From assembly GCA_020853255.1 (NCBI GenBank), contig JADYZI010000196.1, forward strand, positions 1 through 13,568: a DNA stretch of 13,568 nt, read 5' to 3'. The notes under the pieces are model-generated. The model had not been told where the DNA came from, searched no databases, and was given only the letters and a program-made list of their open reading frames with translations. The DNA is from Acidobacteriota bacterium (GTDB lineage Bacteria > Acidobacteriota > Blastocatellia > Pyrinomonadales > Pyrinomonadaceae). The position numbers and the translations under genes are program-made. Below are positions 1-7,384 of this stretch, one piece after another (within the stretch, counting starts at the first letter, position 1; each line of letters opens with the position of its first letter).

Positions 1-1112
1 ACGTGGGGCGACGTATTCCCGACGACAAGCTATTTGACATTTGCCGGGAAACGGTGAGCTTCCCGTTCCCGCTTGTGCCGATCTCCGACAAAATTTCGGC
101 GCTTGAATTGTTCCACGGCCCGACACTCGCTTTTAAGGATGTCGGCGCCAGGTTCATGAGCCGCTGCCTGCGGCATTTTTCTTCGGAGCGGGAAGCGAAA
201 ACCATCGTCCTTGTGGCTACTTCAGGCGATACCGGCGGAGCGGTCGCAAATGGTTTTCACAACGTCGAGGGGATCGAGGTCATTATTCTTTATCCAAAAG
301 GGCGTGTCAGCAAGGTTCAGGAACTGCAGCTCACTACTCTGGGTGGAAATGTAACTACATTGGAATTACGCGGTACGTTTGATGAGTGCCAGGCGATAGC
401 AAAACGAGCACTTGCAGACGCAGAATTGCAGAAACAGGCGTTCATTACGTCCGCGAACTCGATCAATGTCGCCCGCTGGCTGCCCCAGCAGTTCTATTAC
501 TTTTATGCACTGAAACAATGGCAGGGCGAACCGCCCGTCGTTGCAGTGCCAAGCGGAAATTTCGGTAATCTGGCGTCGGGCGTTCTTGCGAATATTTCCG
601 GTTTACCGGTTTCGCGTTTTATCGCTGCATGCAACGCGAACGACGTTGTGCCCGAATTTTTCGAAACAGGCGATTATAGGCCAAAACCCTCGGTTTCGAC
701 GCTCTCGAACGCAATGGACGTAGGTGACCCAAGCAATTTTGTCCGGATACTGGAAATCTTTGGCCGGAATACCGATGATCTAAAAACGAGGATGAGCGCG
801 GCGAGCATTTCAGACGAACGGACCGCGGAGACCATTCGGGAAGTACATCGTAATTACGGATATACACTTGACCCGCACGGTGCTGTCGCTTACGCGGCGA
901 TCTCTGACCATATTGAGGCAAACCCCGATACGCGCGGGATCATTCTTGAAACGGCGCATCCGATCAAATTTGAGTCCGTGACCGACATCCTTGGGGTCGA
1001 GGTAACGGCCCCTGATCCAATCGGCGAACTGTTCACAAAAGAAAAGTCGGTTACAGAATTGGACGCTGATTACAACAGTGTGCGCGAGGTCATTCTAAAG
1101 AAAGCAAAATGA
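1..1112 (+). CDS. thrC: Threonine synthase, 5'-truncated by the window edge
   Basis: PLP-dependent enzyme that converts O-phosphohomoserine to threonine, the last step of threonine synthesis, in the cytosol. The frame is open from the first full codon at base 3. Aligned from memory with E. coli ThrC (about 428 residues), the visible 369 residues begin near family position 65, so the GTG at base 3 is not the true start and the gene begins outside the window. Counting from base 3, the PLP lysine is K45 in HGPTLAFKD, the ATSGDTGGAV segment is at 72-81, and the phosphate-binding SGNFGNL loop is at 184-190. LSNAMDVGDPSN and ETAHPIKF near the C-terminus are also typical. Its TGA overlaps the ATG of the next gene (ATGA), which implies translational coupling in one operon. 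No frameshift or missing key residue is visible. Confidence 0.95.
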   Translation, partial: VGRRIPDDKLFDICRETVSFPFPLVPISDKISALELFHGPTLAFKDVGARFMSRCLRHFSSEREAKTIVLVATSGDTGGAVANGFHNVEGIEVIILYPKGRVSKVQELQLTTLGGNVTTLELRGTFDECQAIAKRALADAELQKQAFITSANSINVARWLPQQFYYFYALKQWQGEPPVVAVPSGNFGNLASGVLANISGLPVSRFIAACNANDVVPEFFETGDYRPKPSVSTLSNAMDVGDPSNFVRILEIFGRNTDDLKTRMSAASISDERTAETIREVHRNYGYTLDPHGAVAYAAISDHIEANPDTRGIILETAHPIKFESVTDILGVEVTAPDPIGELFTKEKSVTELDADYNSVREVILKKAK

Positions 1113-3559
1113 AAGTGCTGAAATTCGGCGGCTCTTCAGTCGCTAATGCTGAGAACATTGAGAAAGTAGTTGACATAGTGAAACGGGCAGCGGCCGCAGA
1201 CGTCTGTGTTGTCGTGCTGTCGGCGATGCAGGGAACGACTGACGGCCTTATCGAGCTCGGCCGAACAGCGGAACGCGGCGACGATGGATTTATTGGCCAA
1301 TTGGGCCAGATCCGCGACCGACACTTTTCCGCGATCGCAAAGCTGTTCGACGGCGGGAACGCGGACGCAATATCGGAATTTGTCGAGGCCGAACTGGATG
1401 AATTAGAAAGCATCGCCGAAGGAGTTCGGCGCGTTCGGGAGCTTACACCAAAAACGCTTGACCGCATTTTGAGTTTTGGTGAGATCGTGTCAACAAAGAT
1501 CGTCGCCGCCAAGTTGGCCGTCGACGGCGTTGAGAACGAATGGCATGACAGCCGGCTTCTCATCCGCACCGATTCACACCACGGATTTGCGGCTGTCGAT
1601 TTTGACGGATCAAACAAACGCATCAAAGCCGAGATAAACGGATCGAGTGCAAGGCTGCACATTATTCCCGGTTTTATCGCGTCGGACGCGGGCGGGTACA
1701 CCACGACCTTGGGCCGCGGCGGTTCGGATTACACAGCCGCTATTTTTGCGGCGGCCTTGGACGCCGACATCCTTGAAATTTGGACCGACGTAAGCGGCAT
1801 GATGACCGCCGATCCGCGTTTTGTCCGAAACGTGCGGCAGATACCGCGAATAAATTACCGCGAGGCGATGGAGTTGTCACACTTCGGCGCAAAGGTGATC
1901 TATCCGCCGACCATTCAGCCTGTCATGGCCAAGGGTATTCCAGTTTGGATCAAAAATACGTTTGCGCCCGAAACAGACGGAACGCTGATCGAGGCCGAGT
2001 CAGAACCGAACGGCGAGATGGTCCGAGGGATTACGAGCATCGACAATATCTGCGTTCTCAGCCTTGAAGGCAGCGGAATGGTCGGCATCCCGGGTTTTTC
2101 AAAACGTCTGTTTGATGCATTGTCGCGTGCTGAGATCAACGTAATTCTAATTACGCAAAGTTCATCCGAGCATTCGATCTGTGTCGCGATCGAAGAAAAG
2201 CACGGCGAGATGGCAAAACGGATGGTCGATCGCGAGTTTGAGTATGAGATAAGCGCCGGCAAGATAGAGCCGCTGAAGGTGGAAAGCGGATTTTCTATCC
2301 TTGCCCTGGTTGGCGACCAGATGAAGCAGCACACGGGCGTAAGCGGCAAGATGTTCTCAACGCTCGGGCACAACGGCATTAACATTCACGCCATTGCACA
2401 AGGTTCGTCTGAACGGAATATTTCAGCGGTCATCAATTCAAAAGACGTTCGAAAGGCAGTAAATACGCTGCATGAGGAATTCTTTTCGGACGGGCAAAAA
2501 CAGGTAAACCTTTACATTGTCGGTGCCGGAACAGTTGGCAGCCGGCTGTTGGCACAATTGCGGCAGCAGCACGATTATCTGATAGACGATCTCAAGCTGA
2601 ACGTGCGTGTTGTCGGGTTGGCGAACAGTAAAAAGCTGGCGTTCGATGAAGGGGGCATTGACCTGGCAGATTGGAAAACCGCGCTCACCGATCCTGCCGG
2701 AAAATGCATTTTGCCGGCCCAAACGGCCGAGGTAATAGCCGATCGCAACCTTCGCAATTCAGTTTTTGTTGATGTCACGGCAAACGCCGATGTAGTTGAA
2801 ATGTATTCGCCGCTCCTAAAACGCAGCGTGTCGGTCATTGCATGCAACAAGGTCGCCGCGTCGTCCGATCTCAAAAAATATTCGGCGTTAAAGGCACTCG
2901 CCCGCGAATACAATGCTAACTTTCTCTTTGAAACAAATGTCGGTGCAGGATTGCCGGTTATCAGTACTCTTAACGATCTGATTCGAAGCGGCGACAGCGT
3001 CAACCGAATCGACGCGGTGCTTAGCGGCACGCTGAATTTCGTTTTTAACCACTATGACGGCACGCGTCCGTTTGCCGAAATTGTGCGGCAGGCGCAGGAC
3101 GAAGGCTACACCGAACCCGACCCGCGGCTTGACCTGAGCGGGACGGATGTGGCCCGCAAGATACTGATCCTTGCCCGCGAGGCCGGTTACAAGATGGAAA
3201 TGGATGAGATCGAAAATATTCCGTTCCTTCCCGCTTCTTGTTTCGAAGGCTCGGTCGAGAATTTTTATGCGGAAATGGCAAGCCAGGAAGGACATTTCCG
3301 CAAGCTGCTCGATGACGCGGTTTCAAAAGGGCTGAAACTGAAATACATTGCGTCGCTTGTTGATGGCAAAGCCTCGGTCGGCTTGCAGTCGATCGGGCCC
3401 GAACACGATTTCGCAAACCTGTCGGGCAAGGACAATGCTGTTCTTTTTTACACAAACCGCTACATCGAACAGCCGCTGGTGGTTAAAGGTGCCGGCGCCG
3501 GAGCCGATGTTACCGCTGCGGGAGTATTCGCGGATATAATCCGGGCCGCCCGCTCCTGA
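1109..3559 (+). CDS. thrA: Bifunctional aspartate kinase / homoserine dehydrogenase
   Basis: Fused enzyme of 816 residues that catalyses the first step (aspartate to aspartyl phosphate) and third step (aspartate semialdehyde to homoserine) of the threonine/methionine branch. The N-terminal kinase (about 1-295) opens with KFGGSSV at 5-11 and has LGRGGSDYTA at 201-210 and EIWTDVSGMMTADPR at 223-237. Two ACT-type regulatory segments follow (about 307-375 and 393-457), the usual site of threonine feedback. The dehydrogenase part (about 465-816) has the NAD(P)-binding VGAGTVGS at 471-478, ACNKVA at 578-583, SGTLNF at 639-644 and EGYTEPDPRLDLSGTDVARK at 665-684. Length and order match E. coli ThrA/MetL. 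The ATG at 1109 overlaps the thrC stop. The order thrC-thrA is the reverse of the enterobacterial thrABC order; a homoserine kinase gene may lie upstream, out of view. Whether the enzyme responds to threonine cannot be read here. Confidence 0.96.
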   Translation: MKVLKFGGSSVANAENIEKVVDIVKRAAAADVCVVVLSAMQGTTDGLIELGRTAERGDDGFIGQLGQIRDRHFSAIAKLFDGGNADAISEFVEAELDELESIAEGVRRVRELTPKTLDRILSFGEIVSTKIVAAKLAVDGVENEWHDSRLLIRTDSHHGFAAVDFDGSNKRIKAEINGSSARLHIIPGFIASDAGGYTTTLGRGGSDYTAAIFAAALDADILEIWTDVSGMMTADPRFVRNVRQIPRINYREAMELSHFGAKVIYPPTIQPVMAKGIPVWIKNTFAPETDGTLIEAESEPNGEMVRGITSIDNICVLSLEGSGMVGIPGFSKRLFDALSRAEINVILITQSSSEHSICVAIEEKHGEMAKRMVDREFEYEISAGKIEPLKVESGFSILALVGDQMKQHTGVSGKMFSTLGHNGINIHAIAQGSSERNISAVINSKDVRKAVNTLHEEFFSDGQKQVNLYIVGAGTVGSRLLAQLRQQHDYLIDDLKLNVRVVGLANSKKLAFDEGGIDLADWKTALTDPAGKCILPAQTAEVIADRNLRNSVFVDVTANADVVEMYSPLLKRSVSVIACNKVAASSDLKKYSALKALAREYNANFLFETNVGAGLPVISTLNDLIRSGDSVNRIDAVLSGTLNFVFNHYDGTRPFAEIVRQAQDEGYTEPDPRLDLSGTDVARKILILAREAGYKMEMDEIENIPFLPASCFEGSVENFYAEMASQEGHFRKLLDDAVSKGLKLKYIASLVDGKASVGLQSIGPEHDFANLSGKDNAVLFYTNRYIEQPLVVKGAGAGADVTAAGVFADIIRAARS

Positions 3560-3588
3560 ACGGCGTTGCGAGCGGCCATCTTGTCAGA

Positions 3589-3611
3589 ACCGCGAGCGGT
3601 AGCGACCGGTT
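3589..3611. repeat. Short hairpin element in the thrA-hydrolase gap
   Basis: A perfect stem ACCGC-GA-GCGGT spans 3589-3600, followed directly by AGCGACCGGTT. The flanking bases allow a second, wider pairing of AACCG (3588-3592) with CGGTT near 3607-3611, so two folds are possible. The element occupies most of the leader of the serine hydrolase gene. It may be a dispersed intergenic repeat or part of a weak terminator after thrA, but no T-run typical of an intrinsic terminator follows directly. Confidence 0.4.
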
Positions 3612-3630
3612 TCTTTTGTTCTTCAACACT

Positions 3631-4851
3631 ATGCGTAGATCAAACCTCCATTTTCTGTTTATCATTCTCATCGCGTTTGCGAGCATCTCGTATGCTCAAA
3701 GTAATTACATCCCGCCGGCCGGCAGTTGGGAACACCGTACACCTGAGCAAGCAAAGTTCGACTCAGCGAAACTAAAGGAAGCGATCGACTTTGCAAAGGC
3801 AAGCGAAGCAAAAGGCCCGAGAAGCCAGGAACTCGGGCTGACACAGACCTTCGGGCAAGCTCCGTTTGGCGAGATCGTCGGGCCGACAAAAGACCGCGGC
3901 GATGCAACAGGTTTGATCATCCGCAACGGATACATCGTCGCCGAATGGGGCGAACCGCTGCGTGCGGACATGACGCACAGCGTAACCAAGAGCTTTCTTT
4001 CCGCCGTTGTCGGAATCGCGTTTGATCGGAAACTGATCCGCAGTTTGCAGGACAAGGTGGTAGATTACGCCGCCCCGACCTATGCATATCGGCCTGGCCA
4101 GCGGTTTGATGTCGGCGAAGAATTTGGCTCGTCGCGCTCGATCGATCTATTCGCCACCGAGCACAATCGAAAAATTACTTGGGAAACAATGCTGCGCCAA
4201 ACCAGCGATTGGGAAGGTACGCTCTGGGGCAAACCCGATTGGGCCGACCGCCCCGACCGCGATTCAAGCAAATGGCTAAACCGCGTTCGCGGCGAACCCG
4301 GAACGGCTTATGAATACAACGATGTACGGGTAAACGCTCTTGCGCTCGCGGCACTAAACGTCTGGCGCCGCCCGCTGCCGCAGGTGCTGAAAGAGAACAT
4401 CATGGATGAGATCGGGGCGTCAAACACATGGCGTTGGTACGGTTACGAAAACTCCTACGTCGTTATCGACGGTCAGATAATTCAATCCGTCAGCGGCGGC
4501 GGCCATTGGGGCGGCGGGATGTTCATCAACGCCTACGACATGGCCCGTTTCGGATTGCTGACATCAAGAAACGGCAAATGGGGCAATAAGCAATTGCTCT
4601 CGACCGAGTTCATCCGCCAGGCAAAAACGCCAACGTCCGTCCAGCCGACCTACGGTTTTATGAACTGGTTCCTGAATACTGACAAAAAACTCTACCCAAA
4701 CGCGCCTGCATCCGCTTTTGTCCACGTCGGCAACGGAACGAACATCGTTTATATTGACCCTGAAAATGATCTGGTCGTAGTGGCAAGATGGATAGAGAAC
4801 AATAAGATAAATGAGTTTCTCGGTAAGCTATCAGCCAGCCTTGGCAAGTGA
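3631..4851 (+). CDS. Exported serine hydrolase, beta-lactamase / class C fold
   Basis: Predicted penicillin-binding-fold hydrolase exported from the cytoplasm. From the ATG at 3631 it has 406 residues. The first 22 look like a signal peptide: Arg2-Arg3, a hydrophobic core, and a likely cleavage site after SYA before QS. The nucleophile motif S-x-x-K is S117-V-T-K120 within THSVTKSF. The second motif reads Y229-N-D231 rather than Y-x-N, in EYNDVRVN. The third is H365-V-G367, an H-x-G form. A TTG at 3616 would add five residues but spoil the signal-peptide start, and no clear ribosome-binding site supports either. The true substrate (beta-lactam, peptide or ester) cannot be told from sequence; most relatives are not proven lactamases. 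The 3' end overlaps the convergent four-helix-bundle gene by 21 bases. Confidence 0.85.
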   Translation: MRRSNLHFLFIILIAFASISYAQSNYIPPAGSWEHRTPEQAKFDSAKLKEAIDFAKASEAKGPRSQELGLTQTFGQAPFGEIVGPTKDRGDATGLIIRNGYIVAEWGEPLRADMTHSVTKSFLSAVVGIAFDRKLIRSLQDKVVDYAAPTYAYRPGQRFDVGEEFGSSRSIDLFATEHNRKITWETMLRQTSDWEGTLWGKPDWADRPDRDSSKWLNRVRGEPGTAYEYNDVRVNALALAALNVWRRPLPQVLKENIMDEIGASNTWRWYGYENSYVVIDGQIIQSVSGGGHWGGGMFINAYDMARFGLLTSRNGKWGNKQLLSTEFIRQAKTPTSVQPTYGFMNWFLNTDKKLYPNAPASAFVHVGNGTNIVYIDPENDLVVVARWIENNKINEFLGKLSASLGK

Positions 4852-5190
4852 TCTTTTAAAGCCTTGAAGCATTTTCTTTACTTCAACGATCTCTGCCGCA
4901 TAAGGATCGTGTTCTTCCTTCGGAATAAAATCCAGATCCACGGCCATGAGCGCGTAATATTCGAGTTTTGAGCCGAATGCCACCGCTGCCGAAAGTGTTC
5001 GAATTGTCTCGATGTCATCACCTTTCGATGCCCCTTCTGCGATCATCGCCGGTATTTCAACAGCCGTTTTCCGCATCGAATGCCGCAGTCCAAAGGTTTC
5101 TTCACGAGGAAAATTCGAGGTAAGTCGATAAGTCAACAAGGCAAGCTGGTGAGCCCGCTGCCAGACTTTCAAGTTTCTAAAATCCTGCAT
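4831..5190 (-). CDS. Four-helix-bundle protein, 23S rRNA intervening-sequence (S23) family
   Basis: Small protein of 119 residues. The opening MQDFRNLKVWQRAHQLALLTY, the central SMRKTAVEIPAMIAEGASKG and the later LEYYALMAVDLDFI are the hallmarks of the free-standing four-helix-bundle family first seen as ORFs inside 23S rRNA intervening sequences. Relatives include the accessory protein (Avd) of diversity-generating retroelements, which binds nucleic acid. No reverse transcriptase or template/variable repeat pair is in this window, so an Avd role is not supported. The ATG at 5190 is the only sensible start; upstream GAAAAGA is a weak ribosome-binding site. The gene sits beside an inverted heptad repeat at 5220-5280. 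Cellular function is unknown. Confidence 0.88.
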   Translation of the reverse strand: MQDFRNLKVWQRAHQLALLTYRLTSNFPREETFGLRHSMRKTAVEIPAMIAEGASKGDDIETIRTLSAAVAFGSKLEYYALMAVDLDFIPKEEHDPYAAEIVEVKKMLQGFKRSLAKAG

Positions 5191-5219
5191 AGGTCTTTTC
5201 TAACAGCTACTAAACTAAA

Positions 5220-5280
5220 GGCTAACGGCTAGTATTCTATATGAATTTTAGCCGTTAGCCATTAGCCGATCAGCCGTTAG
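5220..5280. repeat. Inverted heptad repeat between four-helix-bundle gene and pirin
   Basis: GGCTAACGGCTA at 5220-5231 is the exact reverse complement of TAGCCGTTAGCC at 5249-5260, giving a 12-bp stem with a 17-base AT-rich loop. On the minus strand the right half is a decaying tandem of about 7 bases: GGCTGAT, GGCTAAT, GGCTAAC, GGCTAAA. A looser copy, TAGCTGTTAG, lies closer to the four-helix-bundle start (minus strand, about 5200-5209). The repeat runs into the pirin stop codon. It could act as a terminator, a structured leader, or the end of a small mobile unit. Confidence 0.7.
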
Positions 5281-6170
5281 TCGAGATAACCAAACTTACC
5301 CTGCTGAAAATCGTCTATCGCCTGTGCGATCTCGGCCTTTGTGTTCATCAGAAACGGGCCGTATTGTGCGATCGGCTCATTCAGCGGTTCACCGCTCATG
5401 AGGAGAAGAATACTGTCCTCAAGTGCCGCGATCCTCAGTTGTTCACCGTCGCGTTCAAATAAAGCGAGGTTATTGAGCGACAATTTTTCCTCGCCGTTTA
5501 TCAGTGCCGAACCTTCGAGCGCGAGCAGGGCCGTTGTGTAGCCTGCGGGATAGGACAATTCGACAGTTTCGCCCTGTTTCATCTTCAGGTTGTAAAGATG
5601 GACACGCGAGAATGTCGTCGCCGGGCCTTTTACGCCTTCGAATTCGCCCGCGATGATCTCGACCTCACCGCCGAGCGGCAGTTTTACGCGGCCCATCTCG
5701 GCGTTTGTGATCGCCTGATACTGCGGCGGCGTCATCTTGTCCTTTGCCGGCAAATTGACCCAAAGCTGCACCATTTGGAACGGCCCGCCTTCGCGGTTGT
5801 ATTCCTGTTCGTGAAATTCCTTGTGCAGCAAACCGCTGCCAGCGGTCATCCATTGCACATCGCCCTCGCCAATGATCCCGCCGCCGCCGCGGCTGTCGTG
5901 ATGCTCGACCTTGCCCTTGTATGCGATCGTCACCGTCTCAAACCCGCGGTGCGGATGCGGCCCGACACCGAACGGTTCTTCGCGCGGCGGAAATTCCGTC
6001 AACGCGTTGTAGTCGAGCAAAAAGAACGGACTCATCCGTTCACCCGTCAACGGCCCGTGCGGGAAGAACCCGTGCACCTTAAAACCATCCCCAACCCAAT
6101 GCACCGGCGGCGGCGCTACGATCCTTTCAACCTTTTTCACTTGTTTCGCTGTCTTCGACTGTGCTGTCAT
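5277..6170 (-). CDS. Pirin family protein (bicupin)
   Basis: Cytosolic iron-binding bicupin of 297 residues, near the usual length for bacterial pirins (about 230-300). The N-terminal cupin carries the conserved metal ligands: H72 and H74 in GPHPHRGFETV, then H116 and E118 in GLLHKEF, which match the His/His/His/Glu set of human pirin. RGGGGIIGEGDVQWMTAGSG is also family-typical. The C-terminal cupin is degenerate, as in relatives. Some bacterial pirins act as quercetin 2,3-dioxygenases and others bind regulatory partners; the sequence does not decide between these. The ATG at 6170 is well supported by a strong AGGAGG seven bases upstream, the best ribosome-binding site seen in the window. 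The stop codon lies inside the repeat at 5220-5280. Confidence 0.93.
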   Translation of the reverse strand: MTAQSKTAKQVKKVERIVAPPPVHWVGDGFKVHGFFPHGPLTGERMSPFFLLDYNALTEFPPREEPFGVGPHPHRGFETVTIAYKGKVEHHDSRGGGGIIGEGDVQWMTAGSGLLHKEFHEQEYNREGGPFQMVQLWVNLPAKDKMTPPQYQAITNAEMGRVKLPLGGEVEIIAGEFEGVKGPATTFSRVHLYNLKMKQGETVELSYPAGYTTALLALEGSALINGEEKLSLNNLALFERDGEQLRIAALEDSILLLMSGEPLNEPIAQYGPFLMNTKAEIAQAIDDFQQGKFGYLD

Positions 6171-6174
6171 TTCG

Positions 6175-6184
6175 ATTCCTCCTT
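6175..6184 (-). promoter_or_regulatory. Strong Shine-Dalgarno for pirin
   Basis: On the minus strand the bases read AAGGAGGAAT, with the AGGAGG core seven bases before the ATG at 6170. Most other starts in this window lack a recognisable Shine-Dalgarno, so this one stands out and fixes the pirin start. Confidence 0.8.
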
Positions 6185-6191
6185 GTTTCTC

Positions 6192-6254
6192 CCTTGCGAC
6201 TCTGCGACTCTGCGAGAAAAGATCGTTTCCCCGCAGGGTCGCAAAGTCGCAAAG
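6192..6254. repeat. Imperfect palindrome with 23-base arms upstream of pirin
   Basis: The arm at 6192-6214 pairs with 6232-6254 at 20 of 23 positions, around a 17-base loop. Each arm is itself a tandem of about 8 bases: on the minus strand the right arm reads CTTTGCGA CTTTGCGA CCCTGCG, and the left arm on the plus strand reads TTGCGACT CTGCGACT CTGCG. It lies in the leader region of pirin. The theme resembles the palindrome at 13233-13284. The rest of the gap up to 6355 shows nothing recognisable. Confidence 0.7.
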
Positions 6255-6355
6255 CTATTACAAGAAGTTTATAGATTCGGCGACGGAAAGTAATCATTAA
6301 TTGCGGTGAGCGGAAGCTAATACTTTTGGGTGAAAATGACGGATTGGATCTTTAT

Positions 6356-6913
6356 TTACCTTGAAATTGTGAAGTTATTTTCTCGAATTATTTGAGCCAG
6401 CATGTCTGCTTCAGCCAACAATTCAAAAACCTTCGATCGAATTTCTTGCAATCGATCAAATTCCGGGCAATTCAAAGGTGATTCGTCAGAGTAGGCGTTT
6501 GCTCTAATATAATCTTCTATGAGCCGTTGTCGTCGAAGCAATTCGCTCGCAGACAGTTTATTCGAGCCTGCAAGTTGAGACATAAAGTCTTTCCAATTTT
6601 TATTCCCTTTTGAAGAATTGCAATCTTTGCAGGATGGAACAAGATTACCAAGGCGATACCCATGGCCGCTAAACTCGGAATTTCTCACGGTACCAAAAAC
6701 ATGATCCCAAGTTTGTGCATGCGCATCGCAATAGACACATCTCAAAGATTCGTCCGGATTCTGATCTAAAAGTTCAACGGCCTTTCTGATTCTCTGTTCG
6801 TCATATGCGTCGTGAGGAGCAATTGCGGCGGCGAAGGCATGATTGATCGTTGTCCTTCGTCGCTGAACGATCTTATACGGTCGTAAGTGGTTCTTAATTG
6901 AGGTGTATTCCAT
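6356..6913 (-). CDS. HNH endonuclease domain protein
   Basis: Protein of 185 residues with an HNH nuclease core. C59-x2-C62 (CVYC) begins a zinc site, W69-D70-H71-V holds the first catalytic histidine, N90 lies in GNLVPSC, and C95-x2-C98-N99-x2-K102-G (CKDCNSSKG) closes the zinc site. This order matches the restriction/5-methylcytosine-type HNH family. The flanks (1-55 and 110-185) are helical and charged with no domain I recognise. It may be a DNA nuclease from a defence or mobile element, but no partner (methyltransferase, helicase, integrase) is beside it. The gene is visibly AT-richer than its neighbours, which suggests separate acquisition. The ATG at 6913 is the first in frame; no clear ribosome-binding site precedes it. 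Confidence 0.85.
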   Translation of the reverse strand: MEYTSIKNHLRPYKIVQRRRTTINHAFAAAIAPHDAYDEQRIRKAVELLDQNPDESLRCVYCDAHAQTWDHVFGTVRNSEFSGHGYRLGNLVPSCKDCNSSKGNKNWKDFMSQLAGSNKLSASELLRRQRLIEDYIRANAYSDESPLNCPEFDRLQEIRSKVFELLAEADMLAQIIRENNFTISR

Positions 6914-7103
6914 TTGAAACGTGGAGTATCATCCCTTACTCGTTGAAGCGTTAAGCCGGTGCCCAGCTCAAACGTTTATACTTTGCAATAATACACTCCA
7001 TTTGCGGTCTTTCTTTACACTAACGATCTTTTTAGCCCTTGAAAGCACACTATACGTCAAAATGATAATTGGGCTAGTGGAATGTATCTTTAGTTTCCTT
7101 ATA
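6914..7103. other. Non-coding stretch upstream of the HNH gene
   Basis: AT-rich DNA with no gene I can support. It should contain the promoter of the minus-strand HNH gene, but I see no convincing -35/-10 pair. A 70-codon GTG-started frame from 6921 has no family features. To the right it passes into the hairpin array at 7104-7360. Confidence 0.4.
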
Positions 7104-7360
7104 GGGCTTTGCCCACCTATTTGGAGGATCTGAAAAGTCCGTTCCATGGCTCCATCGGAGCCATATATTTATAGAACGCGGTTTCAATCGTTTGTCCCAA
7201 GCCCCGATAGGGGCGGCATAAAACCAATAAATACAACAAATGCCGCTCCTACGGAGCTTGGCTCGATTTGGTTCGCTGATGCTATAAACATGTCACTCCT
7301 AACGGAGTTTAGCTTTGGTCATGACTTTCGGTCATCCCCCAAATTGGGCGGCAATGCCGC
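7104..7360. repeat. Array of short hairpins (REP-like), mixed orientation
   Basis: Seven stem-loops can be read in about 260 bases: GGGC-TTT-GCCC (7104-7114), ATGGCTCC-ATC-GGAGCCAT (7146-7164), GCCCC-GATA-GGGGC (7201-7214), GCTCC-TAC-GGAGC (7245-7257), ACTCC-TAAC-GGAGT (7295-7308), ATGAC-TTTCG-GTCAT (7321-7335) and GCGGC-AAT-GCCGC (7348-7360). After the stem, several units carry a common tail: GGCATAAAA after the third on the plus strand, and on the minus strand GGCATTTGTTG after the fourth and GACATGTTTATAG after the fifth. The second is followed by ATATTTATAG on the plus strand. Units two and three therefore point right and four and five point left. No protein is likely to be encoded here. 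Confidence 0.7.
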
Positions 7361-7384
7361 TATTGAATTGGCTGTTACTGGCCA

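Noticed and set aside
1915..2385. 156-codon minus-strand frame inside thrA
   Set aside because: It is antisense to the ACT regulatory region of the aspartate kinase, and its composition is that of a shadow frame.
4831..5280. Diversity-generating retroelement suggested by the Avd-like four-helix-bundle protein
   Set aside because: No reverse transcriptase gene and no template/variable repeat pair are present in the window.
5598..6293. 231-codon open frame on the plus strand over pirin
   Set aside because: It lies opposite the conserved pirin metal-binding region, is rich in Arg/His in the way of antisense frames, and runs into the palindrome at 6192-6254.
6921..7133. 70-codon plus-strand frame before the hairpin array
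   Set aside because: GTG start, no ribosome-binding site, no recognisable family, and it ends among hairpin repeats. A small hydrophobic protein cannot be excluded, but nothing supports it.
7104..7360. Possible CRISPR array
   Set aside because: The units differ in sequence, are unevenly spaced and lie in both orientations. There is no constant direct repeat and no cas gene.
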